This document shows positions 46,025 through 54,497 of a stretch of DNA of 64,000 nucleotides, piece by piece. How positions within the stretch are numbered: the first letter of the stretch is position 1; each line of letters begins with the position of its first letter. This DNA comes from Chloroflexi bacterium 54-19 (GTDB lineage: Bacteria > Chloroflexota > Chloroflexia > Chloroheliales > Chloroheliaceae). The notes beneath the pieces are model-generated. The model made no database searches. It was not told the origin of the DNA and worked only from the letters and a program-made list of their open reading frames with translations. The DNA is taken from positions 62,001 through 126,000 of the forward strand of contig MKTJ01000077.1 of assembly GCA_001898225.1 (NCBI GenBank), read 5' to 3'. The translations under genes were made by a program, and so were the position numbers.

Positions 46025-46468
46025 TTAACCCTGGTTACCCAGGCGCGCAATTGTGCCCTGGGCGGTCGCGCAAAGAATTTCCTGGCCCTCTTTAACTGCG
46101 AAAATGTCGCAACGGCAGACTGCCTGGGTCTTACCGGCATAAACTACCACAGCCCGTGCGACCAGGCATTCGCCGTTGGCCGGACGAAGATAATTTATCT
46201 TATATTCGGAAGTGACCACCTGGGGGCCTAGCGCCGAGCCACCCGCGAAAGTCAGGGCATTATCGGCGGCATAGCTCAGGACCCCGCCATGCACAAAGCC
46301 GTGCTGCTGTAAATGTTCGGCTCGCAGAGGAATGACCAACTCCGCGCTGCCCGGCTCGAAGACTGTCAACTGCGCCCCCAGCAACACACTAAAGGGCTGC
46401 TGTGCCAGTAATTTCCGGCCAAATTCCACGTTTATTGCTGTCTCCATTTCTGCCCGGCTTTCTAACAT
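46025..46468 (-). CDS. PaaI-like hotdog thioesterase
   Basis: A 147-residue hotdog-fold protein with GFVHGGVLSYAADNALTFA, the HGG motif of the YbgC/PaaI family, and KINYLRPANGECLVARA. Likely hydrolyses a small acyl-CoA (phenylacetyl-CoA type). The start may be a few codons further downstream. Confidence 0.85.
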   Translation of the reverse strand: MLESRAEMETAINVEFGRKLLAQQPFSVLLGAQLTVFEPGSAELVIPLRAEHLQQHGFVHGGVLSYAADNALTFAGGSALGPQVVTSEYKINYLRPANGECLVARAVVVYAGKTQAVCRCDIFAVKEGQEILCATAQGTIARLGNQG

Positions 46469-46575
46469 TTTTTATGTCAACTACATTTTCATAATCTTCG
46501 TCCTTTATTATAAATGGCAGAGCCAGGATTTAATACTTGCCCACCAAATCACAAAATTTTCTCCCTGCAAGCATC

Positions 46576-46603
46576 TTGACAGGACAATCACACCAATTAT
46601 AAT
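46576..46603 (+). promoter_or_regulatory. sigma70 promoter of the double-GNAT gene
   Basis: TTGACA, 16-base spacer, TATAAT, about 60 bases before the ATG at 46666. Confidence 0.7.
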
Positions 46604-46665
46604 ACAATCATCTAAGCAATTATTGGTGGATTAAAAGGCTTGATAGTAAAGAAAGAATTTTAAAA

Positions 46666-47640
46666 ATGGCACTGGATTTGAGCGGGGTTAAAAGCAGGCC
46701 CTACCGGGGTGACGAAGATTTACCGGCCCTGGTAGATTTGATAAACGAAACTAGACGAGCGGAAGGCAATGGCTATATTGTTAAAGGCGAAAACATAAAG
46801 CAATTCCTGGCTAACTCAAGAGTGAAAACACCTCAACTCTGGGAGAACGGTGCGGGCCAACTGCTGATGAATGTCTCTCTGCTACTAATCTTTATCGAGG
46901 AAGGCGAAGACCGCTCCCTGGAAGTGCGGACCCTGCTCAATGTCCACCCGGAGGCGCGTGGACACGAACTGGAAGACCAGGTTATAGCCTGGTGCGTCGA
47001 GCAAGCCCGCCAACTTGGTAAAACCCATAAACTACCTGTTACCCTGGCTGTCCGCCTGGAAGAAAAACAGACCTGGCTGAAAGAAGTTGTCGAATGGAGC
47101 GGGTTTGAAGTCACCCGCTATTTCTTCACGATGGAACGCCGGTCGAACGAGCCTTTAGCTATCCCGGAATTCCCGGCAGGCTTCACCTTACGCGACAGGG
47201 CCGGGGTAACTGACCCGCAGGCCTGGGCCGACCTCTACAACCAGACCTTTATCGACCATTATCACCACCATAATATGAGTGTGGCGGAAGTAGAGCATGA
47301 AAATAAGAATCCCAATTATCGACCAGAATTCGACCTGGTAGTGGTGGGGCCTGACGAAACCTGGGCGGCCCTTTGTTACGCCCAGATAAATCCCGGCGAG
47401 ACGGTCGAAGGAGAGCAGATTGGCTGGATTGCTTTGCTGGGTACCCGGCGCGGCTATCGCAACCGGGGTATCGGCAAGGCGGCTATCCTGGCGGGGATGC
47501 ACCTCCTGCAAAAAGAAGGTTGTCCACGCCTGAGGCTACACGTTGATGCCGGGAGCCTGACCGGGGCAACCCGGCTCTACGAAGCGGTCGGCTTCCGAAC
47601 CGTCGAGACCGCGCTCCATTATACCCGCCCGATTATTTAA
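46666..47640 (+). CDS. tandem GNAT acetyltransferase
   Basis: A 324-residue protein with two GNAT folds. The C-terminal domain has a clear acetyl-CoA loop motif (GTRRGYRNRGIGKAAILAGMHLL); the N-terminal copy is degenerate. The layout resembles mycothiol synthase MshD, but the actual substrate is unknown. Confidence 0.75.
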   Translation: MALDLSGVKSRPYRGDEDLPALVDLINETRRAEGNGYIVKGENIKQFLANSRVKTPQLWENGAGQLLMNVSLLLIFIEEGEDRSLEVRTLLNVHPEARGHELEDQVIAWCVEQARQLGKTHKLPVTLAVRLEEKQTWLKEVVEWSGFEVTRYFFTMERRSNEPLAIPEFPAGFTLRDRAGVTDPQAWADLYNQTFIDHYHHHNMSVAEVEHENKNPNYRPEFDLVVVGPDETWAALCYAQINPGETVEGEQIGWIALLGTRRGYRNRGIGKAAILAGMHLLQKEGCPRLRLHVDAGSLTGATRLYEAVGFRTVETALHYTRPII

Positions 47641-47676
47641 CCCGGCCTTAATTCAAAAGAGAATTCGCCAATTTTG

Positions 47677-47708
47677 GGGTATTCCCTCTCATTTTGGAGG
47701 AAATACCC
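47677..47708 (+). promoter_or_regulatory. hairpin in the hisS leader
   Basis: GGGTATTCCCTC with an imperfect complement GGAGGAAATACCC around 7 bases. It may be a terminator-like or leader structure; the following sequence lacks a long T-run. No T-box sequence features. Confidence 0.4.
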
Positions 47709-47773
47709 ATATTAAACATGATAAAATATTGTTTTGTAATGCTAATATGAAATTTAGAGAATTGAGAGAGAAA

Positions 47774-49060
47774 GTGACTACCCAGGAAACACAAAATAAG
47801 CCCAAGGCCCTCAAAATTCAGCCGGTGCAGGGCACCCGCGATTTTTACCCGGACAAGATGCGCTGGCGAAACTGGCTTTTCGAGACCTGCCGCCGCGTTT
47901 CACAGCTTTACGGTTACGAAGAATATGATGGCCCCTTCTTGGAATACCTCGACCTCTACGCGGCCAAATCGGGCGAAGAACTGGTCAACGAGCAAACCTA
48001 TACCTTTGAAAGCCGGGGCGGCGAAAAACTGGCTATCCGTCCCGAAATGACCCCGACCCTGGCTCGCATGGTCGCCGCCAAACAGAACGAACTGCGCAAG
48101 CCGATTCGCTGGTTCACCATCCCTAACGTCTGGCGCTACGAACGGCCCCAGCGCGGGCGCAAACGCGAATTCTACCAGTATAATATTGACCTGCTAGGGG
48201 TCGAGTCGGTTGAAGCCGAGGCGGAAGTCCTGGCCGTTGTGGTCGAAATCATGCAAGCGCTTGGCCTGGGTAAGGGCGAATTCGTCATACGTATCAACAA
48301 CCGCTATTACCTGGAAGCCTTGCTGGGAGAACTGGGGATTGATGTTTCCAAAAAGGACGCCGTCTTCCGCGAGATTGACCGCATCGAAAAACTAAAACCG
48401 GAGGTCTTCCGGGCCAACCTGTCAGAGGCCGGGCTTACCGACGAGCAGGTTAACGGTCTCGAAACTTCGCTGCGTGAGAAGAACTTTGGCGAATACCCGG
48501 CCCTGAAAACACTCTGGGAAAAATTCGAGCAATATGGCATTTCGGATTATGTCGAGTTCGACCCCAGTATCGTGCGCGGTCTGCTCTACTATACGGGGAC
48601 CGTCTTCGAGGTCTGGGACCCCAGCAAAAAATTCAACCGGGCCATCATGGGCGGGGGCCGCTACGATAACCTGGTGACAGCCCTGGGCGGACAACCGCTC
48701 CCGGCGGTCGGTATCGCCTTTAGCGATGTGACCATCGAGGAAATGTTGACCCAGCAGGGCAAGATGCCCAACCTCCCCCGCGAGATTGACGTGTACGTGG
48801 CTTTCTACTCGGCCAACGAAAAACCGACCGCCATCAAAATTGCTTCCGAACTGCGGCAGACCGGGCTGAAAACCGAGCTAAATATTCTCGATAACTCGCT
48901 GGATAAACAACTAAAAGCGGCCAACAACAGCGGCGCACGTTACGCTATCATTGTCGCCCCGGACGAGTTGGCACGTGGCGAGGTGAACGTGAAGGACTTG
49001 CAGCAGCGTGAGCAGAAAGCGGTCAAAATCGAGGACCTGGCAAAAATCTTGAAAGGTTAG
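47774..49060 (+). CDS. hisS: histidyl-tRNA synthetase
   Basis: A 428-residue class II aminoacyl-tRNA synthetase. Motif 2 ERPQRGRKREFYQYNIDLLGVES, histidine A-region RGLLYYTGTVFEVWD, motif 3 GGGRYDNLVTALGGQPLPAVGIAFSDV, and a C-terminal anticodon-binding domain are all present. The initiator is uncertain: GTG at 47774 (GAGAGAG before it) gives the usual short N-terminus, but ATGs at 47747 and 47729 are in frame. Upstream hairpin may be relevant to expression. Confidence 0.95.
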   Translation: MTTQETQNKPKALKIQPVQGTRDFYPDKMRWRNWLFETCRRVSQLYGYEEYDGPFLEYLDLYAAKSGEELVNEQTYTFESRGGEKLAIRPEMTPTLARMVAAKQNELRKPIRWFTIPNVWRYERPQRGRKREFYQYNIDLLGVESVEAEAEVLAVVVEIMQALGLGKGEFVIRINNRYYLEALLGELGIDVSKKDAVFREIDRIEKLKPEVFRANLSEAGLTDEQVNGLETSLREKNFGEYPALKTLWEKFEQYGISDYVEFDPSIVRGLLYYTGTVFEVWDPSKKFNRAIMGGGRYDNLVTALGGQPLPAVGIAFSDVTIEEMLTQQGKMPNLPREIDVYVAFYSANEKPTAIKIASELRQTGLKTELNILDNSLDKQLKAANNSGARYAIIVAPDELARGEVNVKDLQQREQKAVKIEDLAKILKG

Positions 49061-49083
49061 GCGGCACCGGCTAACCCCAAACA

Positions 49084-49108
49084 AAAACCGCCAACGAACG
49101 GTCGGCGG
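49084..49108 (-). terminator. terminator of the LOG-family gene
   Basis: CCGCC/GGCGG hairpin with TTTTTG on the minus strand, just after the LOG-family stop codon and downstream of hisS. Confidence 0.65.
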
Positions 49109-49744
49109 CTACTCTGTACCGGGTACTTCCCCACCCAGGCTTTGCGAGGGTCGCGGAAGTACCCATTTTGGTTCATACTCGCCGGGTGTATAGCTGGCGA
49201 TATAATCGAGGGCAGCTTCGGGTGTATCAAGCAGGTCGAAGAATTTAAGGTTGCTCGGCTTCATAAAATTTAGGTGGGCAGCAGTTTTTAAAAAGTCTAC
49301 CAGCGGCCCATAGTAGTTGCCGGTATTCAGCAACACTATCGGTTTTTGCAAGATGCCAAGCTGTTTGAGCGTCAGGATTTCGAAGATTTCTTCGAGGGTG
49401 CCATAGCCGCCCGGCAGCGTGATAAAGGCGTCGGCTCGTTGCTCCATGGCGGCCTTGCGCTCCCGCATCCCGTCCACCACAATCAATTCATCCAACTTCG
49501 GATGGGCAATCCCAACCTGGTTGAGGAGCACCGTAATAACGCCACAGGTCTTGCCACCATTATTCACCACGGCATCGGCCACCTCACCCATCAGGCCGAT
49601 GTTGGTGCCGCCATAGACCAGGGTCGCGCCACTTTCGGCGATAGCCCGGCCCAGGGCGCGGGCGGCTTCGAAATAAGTCTCACTTACCGCCGAACTGGAA
49701 GCGCAATATACCGCAATCGCTTTTCCCTGCAAACCGTCAATCAT
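49109..49744 (-). CDS. LOG-family TIGR00730 Rossmann protein
   Basis: A 211-residue lysine-decarboxylase-like (LOG) protein, with GGTNIGLMGEVADAV and the diagnostic PGGYGTLEEIFEILTLKQLG motif. LOG proteins hydrolyse nucleoside 5'-monophosphate N-glycosidic bonds (cytokinin nucleotides or AMP-type). A solid AAGGG site precedes the ATG. Confidence 0.9.
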   Translation of the reverse strand: MIDGLQGKAIAVYCASSSAVSETYFEAARALGRAIAESGATLVYGGTNIGLMGEVADAVVNNGGKTCGVITVLLNQVGIAHPKLDELIVVDGMRERKAAMEQRADAFITLPGGYGTLEEIFEILTLKQLGILQKPIVLLNTGNYYGPLVDFLKTAAHLNFMKPSNLKFFDLLDTPEAALDYIASYTPGEYEPKWVLPRPSQSLGGEVPGTE

Positions 49745-49755
49745 GACAATCCCTT

Positions 49756-50553
49756 CTACTGGCCGGGCCGCCGGGGTGGCGCGGAGTTGGGACCCCGCAT
49801 CAACCGGACCGGCGCGACATTTTTAGGTTGAGGAGCGGGGGGCGGTTGAGTTGCCGGGGAAGGAGCCGCCTGCGTTTGCTGGGCCTGAAGCTGGGCGACG
49901 GCCTCGACCACCCGTTGCAGGCGGGAGCGCAACTGCTCTTTGCCGACCGCCCCGACAATCATATCGGCCACCTGGCCCTGGAAGAAAATCATCAGGGTCG
50001 GGATAGATTGGATACGCAGTTGCCCGGCGATTTGCGGCTCGTCGTCAATGTTCACCTTGGCGAATTTCACCTGCCCGGCGTACTCCTGGGCCAACTGCTC
50101 CACAATTGGCGCAATCTGCTTACAGGGCTGGCACCACTCCGCCCAGAAATCAATCAGGACCGGTACAGTAGCATCCCGCACTTCCTGGACGAAATTCTTG
50201 GAGGTAAGGGTCATAGGAGCGTGCGCGGCCCGCTCGGCCTCCGCTTTCGCCAGGGCTTCGGCCTCTTTACGCTTTTTTACCAGCTCGGTCCGTTCGAGGG
50301 CCGCCGCTTCTTTTGTCAGGAGTCCGTCGAGTTCTCGCTGGTTTATGTCAAGTTCAAGCAAATCAGGGGCGTATTTGAGGGCCACCGGGTCGCAAAAATT
50401 CAGGCAGGGACCGGGGCAATCGCCGCAGACGGTCGGGTCAACGACTACCTTGCCGAGGGTGGCATCCACCCGCAGGGTGCCTTTCGGGCAGACATTGGCC
50501 GCGAAACAGGTTGTCTTGAAGGTGCAACGGTCATAATTCACCAGTACCGGCAT
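49756..50553 (-). CDS. ferredoxin-like/thioredoxin fusion protein
   Basis: A 265-residue protein. The first 60 residues are cysteine-rich (Cys at 10, 16, 22, 43, 46, 50 and 54; CPKGTLRVD, CGDCPGPC), a ferredoxin-like Fe-S pattern. A charged helical linker (70-112) leads to a thioredoxin domain with active site WCQPC (141-144) and a Pro-rich tail. It would link Fe-S redox chemistry to disulfide exchange. Followed downstream on the same strand by the LOG-family gene (11-base gap). Confidence 0.8.
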   Translation of the reverse strand: MPVLVNYDRCTFKTTCFAANVCPKGTLRVDATLGKVVVDPTVCGDCPGPCLNFCDPVALKYAPDLLELDINQRELDGLLTKEAAALERTELVKKRKEAEALAKAEAERAAHAPMTLTSKNFVQEVRDATVPVLIDFWAEWCQPCKQIAPIVEQLAQEYAGQVKFAKVNIDDEPQIAGQLRIQSIPTLMIFFQGQVADMIVGAVGKEQLRSRLQRVVEAVAQLQAQQTQAAPSPATQPPPAPQPKNVAPVRLMRGPNSAPPRRPGQ

Positions 50554-50586
50554 ACCATTATTCTCCGACTAGATTTTTAGATATTT

Positions 50587-51066
50587 TTACTCGAAACTAA
50601 CGGCCAGACCCCGTCGCCGGGCGATTTCACGGCCAAACTCCTGCTGGCGCTCGATAAGCGGCCACAACGAGCCGGGCTGGTCTTTTTCCCACGAAGCCGG
50701 ACCGGCAGGACCGTCTTCGCCTTCATATTCGTCCCAGGCCATCAGGAGGGCGTCGTAATTGAGGTCGAATTCGGCCAGTACCTGTTTCAGGGGCCAGCTC
50801 CGGCGAGTAGCAACCTGGGCCTGATTGAATTCCGCCGCGTTGATGCTGTCCAGGTGGCTTTCCTCGCCGCGTTTAATCATCTCGTCCGCGATTAAGGCTT
50901 CCCGTTCCCAGGCCGCGATAAGACCGATAATATCCTTGATGGTAGGCCAGTCCCCACCCGCCGTATTGGTGGCGATACTGGCTTCGCGCTCGTCCAGACC
51001 CGCCAGGGTTTCGAGAAAAGCGGTGCGGGTCTGTTTGAATTCGTTTATGAATTTTTCTTTTGACAT
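50587..51066 (-). CDS. ClbS/DfsB-type DinB-fold protein
   Basis: A 159-residue DinB/DfsB-like four-helix protein: MSKEKFINEFKQTRTAFLETLAGLDERE and WPTIKDIIGLIAAWEREALI. Function unknown in most members (metal-dependent or self-resistance type). Upstream gene of a minus-strand run with the ferredoxin-thioredoxin and LOG genes. Confidence 0.7.
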   Translation of the reverse strand: MSKEKFINEFKQTRTAFLETLAGLDEREASIATNTAGGDWPTIKDIIGLIAAWEREALIADEMIKRGEESHLDSINAAEFNQAQVATRRSWPLKQVLAEFDLNYDALLMAWDEYEGEDGPAGPASWEKDQPGSLWPLIERQQEFGREIARRRGLAVSFE

Positions 51067-51076
51067 TTTAATAAAT

Positions 51077-51304
51077 TTACCTGGCCTGGCTAAAATAAAA
51101 AAGAATAGCTATTCCGCTGGCTACCACCGCCCCGGCCAGTTGCACGAAGGCCGTCAGCAGACCGGGCCAAAGGGCTGCCAGGGCGACGCGACCGCGCCTT
51201 CTAGAGAAATTTAGCAACCCCATAAAGCCATTGTAGTATCCAAAGACGGCCAATAACAACAAAATTAAAATTGCCAGGACCGTACCCAGGCCGGAATTAA
51301 TCAT
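51077..51304 (-). CDS. small two-helix membrane protein
   Basis: A 75-residue protein with two hydrophobic segments (residues 6-30 and about 46-70) joined by a short basic loop (SRRRGRV). Likely an integral membrane protein of unknown role; it lies directly upstream of the DinB-like gene. Confidence 0.65.
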   Translation of the reverse strand: MINSGLGTVLAILILLLLAVFGYYNGFMGLLNFSRRRGRVALAALWPGLLTAFVQLAGAVVASGIAILFYFSQAR

Positions 51305-51439
51305 AAAGCTCTTTCAAATAAAGCCAGGACAATTATGTTTTCAACTCGTTCCGCTCGGAATTATATCATGAACCGGGGCCGATTTCAGGTCATGTTATAA
51401 TATGGAGCGGCCAAAATCGGCCTCTGACTCAAGCATTAT

Positions 51440-52420
51440 ATGAGAGGAATTTTTACTTTAATGGCATCCAAACCGGACCTGGCGCTCGACCCGGCATCAT
51501 CTCCACCCACTGCTATGCGACGCTGGCAGGCCGACTTACTTTTAATCCTGGCAACCCTCACCTGGGGAGGCACCTTCCTGGTGGTCCAGAACAGTCTTAA
51601 AGAGGTTGCTCCTTTTACCTTTATAGCGCTCCGGTTCTTGCTGGGAGCCCTGACCCTCGCCGGTATATTCTGGAAACATTTGCGCCACCTGACCCGCGCC
51701 GAATTATTCGGTGGTAGCCTGATAGGCCTCTTTCTGTTCGGCGGGTACGCCTTCCAGACCCTCGCCCTGCAATACACTACCACTTCCAAGGTCGGGTTTA
51801 TCACCGGCTTAAACGTGGTGCTGGTGCCGGTGCTGAGCATCCTGATTTTACGCCAATGGCCTACCCTGGGAGCAACCATCGGGGTTATACTGGCGGCTAT
51901 CGGTATGTTCCTGTTATCTACCGGCAACAGTTTAAACCTGGAATTCGGCCTGGGAGAAACCCTGGCCCTGGGGTGCTCAATCTGCTTCGCCTTACAGGTC
52001 GTGCTGGTCAGCCGGTTTGCCCCGCGCCAGAACCCTTACAACCTGGCTATCGTCCAGATTGCCGTTACCTCTCTTTTAAGCTTTTTGTTTATCCTCCCGG
52101 CGGGAGAGCCGCTGGTTTTGCCACCCGGTTCGGCCTGGCCCGCCATTATCTTTATGGGCGTGGTCGCGACCGCCTTTACCTTTGCTACAATGAACAGGGT
52201 CCAGCAGTTTACCACCAGCACGCGAGCGGCCCTGATTTATTCCTTAGAGCCGGTCTTTGCCGGGCTTTTCGGCTATTTGGCCGGGGAAACGCTCAGTCTT
52301 CCAGCCTGGGTCGGGTGCGGGCTTATCTTTGTCGGGATGATTTCGAGCGAGATAAGGTTTCGCAAAGCCAGAAAAGTAACACCGGAGGCAGAACCGGAAA
52401 AAGAAGAAGTCGCCGTATAA
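51440..52420 (+). CDS. EamA/DMT-family transporter
   Basis: A 326-residue drug/metabolite transporter with ten hydrophobic segments and two EamA repeats (WGGTFLVVQNSLKEVAPFTFIALRFLLGALTL and RVQQFTTSTRAALIYSLEPVFAGLFGYLAGETLS). Exports or imports a small metabolite. The start may be ATG at 51461. A terminator follows at 52441. Confidence 0.85.
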   Translation: MRGIFTLMASKPDLALDPASSPPTAMRRWQADLLLILATLTWGGTFLVVQNSLKEVAPFTFIALRFLLGALTLAGIFWKHLRHLTRAELFGGSLIGLFLFGGYAFQTLALQYTTTSKVGFITGLNVVLVPVLSILILRQWPTLGATIGVILAAIGMFLLSTGNSLNLEFGLGETLALGCSICFALQVVLVSRFAPRQNPYNLAIVQIAVTSLLSFLFILPAGEPLVLPPGSAWPAIIFMGVVATAFTFATMNRVQQFTTSTRAALIYSLEPVFAGLFGYLAGETLSLPAWVGCGLIFVGMISSEIRFRKARKVTPEAEPEKEEVAV

Positions 52421-52440
52421 ATTCAGGTTATAAAAAACAA

Positions 52441-52470
52441 AAGGGAGGGTTTACACACCCTCCTTTTTTG
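52441..52470. terminator. terminator between DMT gene and parB
   Basis: GGAGGG/CCCTCC hairpin with a 7-T tract on the plus strand and an AAAA run on its left, so it may work for both convergent genes. Confidence 0.85.
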
Positions 52471-52473
52471 TTG

Positions 52474-52489
52474 CGTTTCACGTGTTACA
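52474..52489. other. parS-like centromere site
   Basis: CGTTTCACGTGTTACA matches 13 of 16 positions of the parS consensus TGTTTCACGTGAAACA. It abuts the stop codon of parB, as parS sites often do. A second set of related sites lies upstream of parA (54275-54310 and 54392-54408). Confidence 0.6.
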
Positions 52490-53407
52490 TTACTTCTTGT
52501 GGCCGGTCAGGTGACCCTTGATAGTGGCAATTTCCCGTTCCAGGTCTTCAATACTCGCCAGCAGGAGCTTTTTTTCTTCGGCTTCGACCTTATCAAGTTT
52601 TTTGGCGACCGAACGCAACTCTTTGGCAAAATTGAGAAATGGCCGGGCCAGGCGCGAGCCGCCTTCGACCGGTTTTGGTCGGCTCTCCGCCACCGTTTCT
52701 TTCCTTTGTGAATTTTGTAACGTAGTGTCTTTTGAAAAGACAGCTTGTGAATTCTGTAACGATTGGGCCAGCTTGTCCAGGTTTTCCTCCAGGTGGGCCT
52801 TATCCCGCAAAAGCAGGTTAGCCTCCTGCAAACCGAGCTTGTTACTCTCGACCAGTTCGAGGACCGCCGGGTATTCAGCCAGCCGCAAGCGGACTTCCAC
52901 GTAACTGCGGCTTTTATGGGCCACTTCCTCGGCAATCTCCCCGATACTGTAATCGTACTTGGTTTGCAACATCTTGAAATACCCGGCCTCGTCGCCCAGG
53001 GAAAGGTTCTCGCGCTGGATATTTTCGACCAGTGAGGTTATCTCGGCTTCCTGGTCGTCCAGGTCGCGGACCAGGACCGGGATATTCTTTAGCCCGGCCT
53101 GGCGGGCGGCCTGGTAACGCCGCTCCCCTACCACAATCTCGAAATGGTCACTCCCGCGGATAGGCCGGACAATCGGCGGTTGCAAGACCCCCCTGGCCGC
53201 GATGTCCTGGGCCAGTTCGGCCAGCGCGTCGACATCAAAACTGCGCCGGGGCTGGCGCGGGTTTGTTTCGATTTTGCTTATGTCAATTTGACGGGCCTCT
53301 TTGAGCGCTTCGTCCCCGGTATCAACCGTGCGCTGGGCCAGCTTTTGAAAGGGACTTTCTTTGAGCAGCTTGCGCTTACCCATATTACTTGAATTTAGCA
53401 TTGACAC
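52490..53407 (-). CDS. parB: ParB partition protein
   Basis: A 305-residue ParB/Spo0J family protein. N-terminal ParB/CTPase domain with GERRYQA (94-100) and ENIQREN (128-134), then an HTH region (LLRDKAHLEENLDKLAQS and surroundings) and a C-terminal coiled coil (KKLDKVEAEEKKLLLASIEDLEREIA). It binds parS and clamps along DNA. The GTG at 53407 has GAGGAGGT at 8-9 bases and overlaps the parA 3' end, so translation is coupled. Confidence 0.9.
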   Translation of the reverse strand: MSMLNSSNMGKRKLLKESPFQKLAQRTVDTGDEALKEARQIDISKIETNPRQPRRSFDVDALAELAQDIAARGVLQPPIVRPIRGSDHFEIVVGERRYQAARQAGLKNIPVLVRDLDDQEAEITSLVENIQRENLSLGDEAGYFKMLQTKYDYSIGEIAEEVAHKSRSYVEVRLRLAEYPAVLELVESNKLGLQEANLLLRDKAHLEENLDKLAQSLQNSQAVFSKDTTLQNSQRKETVAESRPKPVEGGSRLARPFLNFAKELRSVAKKLDKVEAEEKKLLLASIEDLEREIATIKGHLTGHKK

Positions 53408-54197
53408 GCTTTTCTACCTCCTCGGCCAGGCGAATATAGTCCTCGGCGGCTTCCGGGGCATAAGTTAGAATGGACTGGCCGCTCAAAGGAGCTTCCGCGA
53501 TTTTGATATTCTGGCGAATTGAGGCCGGGAAAACCTCGTCCTTAAAATAGTTTTTGACTTCTTCTTCCACTTCGCGGGAAAGCCGGGTGCGATTGGTAAA
53601 GGTCAGGAGAACCCCCAGGATACTCAGGTTCGGGTTCAAGTCCTCTCGGATGACATTCATCATCTCCATAAGTTGCGGCACTCCATAGAGAGCATACGCC
53701 TGGGTCTGTATCGGCACCAGAACATAGTGACTGGCCGCCAGGGCATTGGTGACGGTCAGGCCAAGGCTCGGCGGACAGTCTATCAGCACATAATCGTACT
53801 TGCCTTCAAGGCTTTCCAGCTTGCGCTTTAAAATCCACTCGCGCCCGTTGCGGTTGACGAGGTCCATTTCGAGCGTCACCATCGAGATATGGGCCGGGGC
53901 CACAGTCAGACCAATCCGCTCCTGGGCAATCTCAGTCAGCCCCACGCTGCGCTCAGTAAAGACCTGGTACATCGAACTGGTCAGGCTTGCCAGGTCAATC
54001 CCGGTACCGCTGGTCAGGTTCCCCTGCGGGTCCATATCAATCAGGAGCACGCGTTTGCCGCGCGCCGCCAAAGCGGCCCCCAGGTTAAGGGTGGTAGTTG
54101 TCTTGGCGGTGCCGCCCTTGTTTTGAGCGACCGAAATAATGATTGGCCGGGGTCTTACAACCTCGAAATGGGACGGTTTGGGACGCGCAGCAGGCAT
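53385..54197 (-). CDS. parA: ParA partition ATPase
   Basis: A 270-residue ParA/Soj ATPase with the deviant Walker A KGGTAKTT (27-34), the switch segment LIDMDPQGN, and DYVLIDCPPSLGL. It uses ATP-driven DNA binding to move ParB-parS complexes. Preceded by GAGGAGC, 9 bases before the ATG; its promoter region holds inverted parS-like repeats. Confidence 0.9.
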   Translation of the reverse strand: MPAARPKPSHFEVVRPRPIIISVAQNKGGTAKTTTTLNLGAALAARGKRVLLIDMDPQGNLTSGTGIDLASLTSSMYQVFTERSVGLTEIAQERIGLTVAPAHISMVTLEMDLVNRNGREWILKRKLESLEGKYDYVLIDCPPSLGLTVTNALAASHYVLVPIQTQAYALYGVPQLMEMMNVIREDLNPNLSILGVLLTFTNRTRLSREVEEEVKNYFKDEVFPASIRQNIKIAEAPLSGQSILTYAPEAAEDYIRLAEEVEKRVNAKFK

Positions 54198-54497
54198 GAA
54201 TTATTTGCTCCTCTTCAAAAGACCCTCTGGACTGGCATTTTGGGTTAGAACAATTTTACCATGATTCTTAATTCGTTGAACGTGAAACGTTGAAGGTTGA
54301 ACGTGAAAATCTACCAAATATGATTATAAAAACCACACAGCATGTGGAAAACTCTTAGGATTATTCTTTTGCTCCTACGTTGTTTCGTTTAACGTTTCAC
54401 GTTCAACTTTGGTTTTCAACCGTTTGCCGGGAAATCGAGGGTAAGGTAAAATACAGATGTTCGCTTTTTACCTACCAACTAGCGCGGGAAAAATCAC
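54198..54497. promoter_or_regulatory. parA/rep divergent control region with inverted parS-like sites
   Basis: Divergent 300-bp gap. A 17-base sequence GTTGAACGTGAAACGTT at 54275-54291 recurs as its exact inverse complement at 54392-54408, with a third partial copy (GTTGAACGTGAAA) at 54296-54308. The core ACGTGAAAC is half of the parS palindrome. It probably serves as ParB or ParA autoregulation sites. An AAGGTAAAA-type stretch near 54440 echoes the iteron core. Confidence 0.6.

Noticed and set aside
47677..47708. T-box leader for hisS
   Set aside because: The hairpin lacks the T-box consensus and the specifier stem; only a simple hairpin remains.
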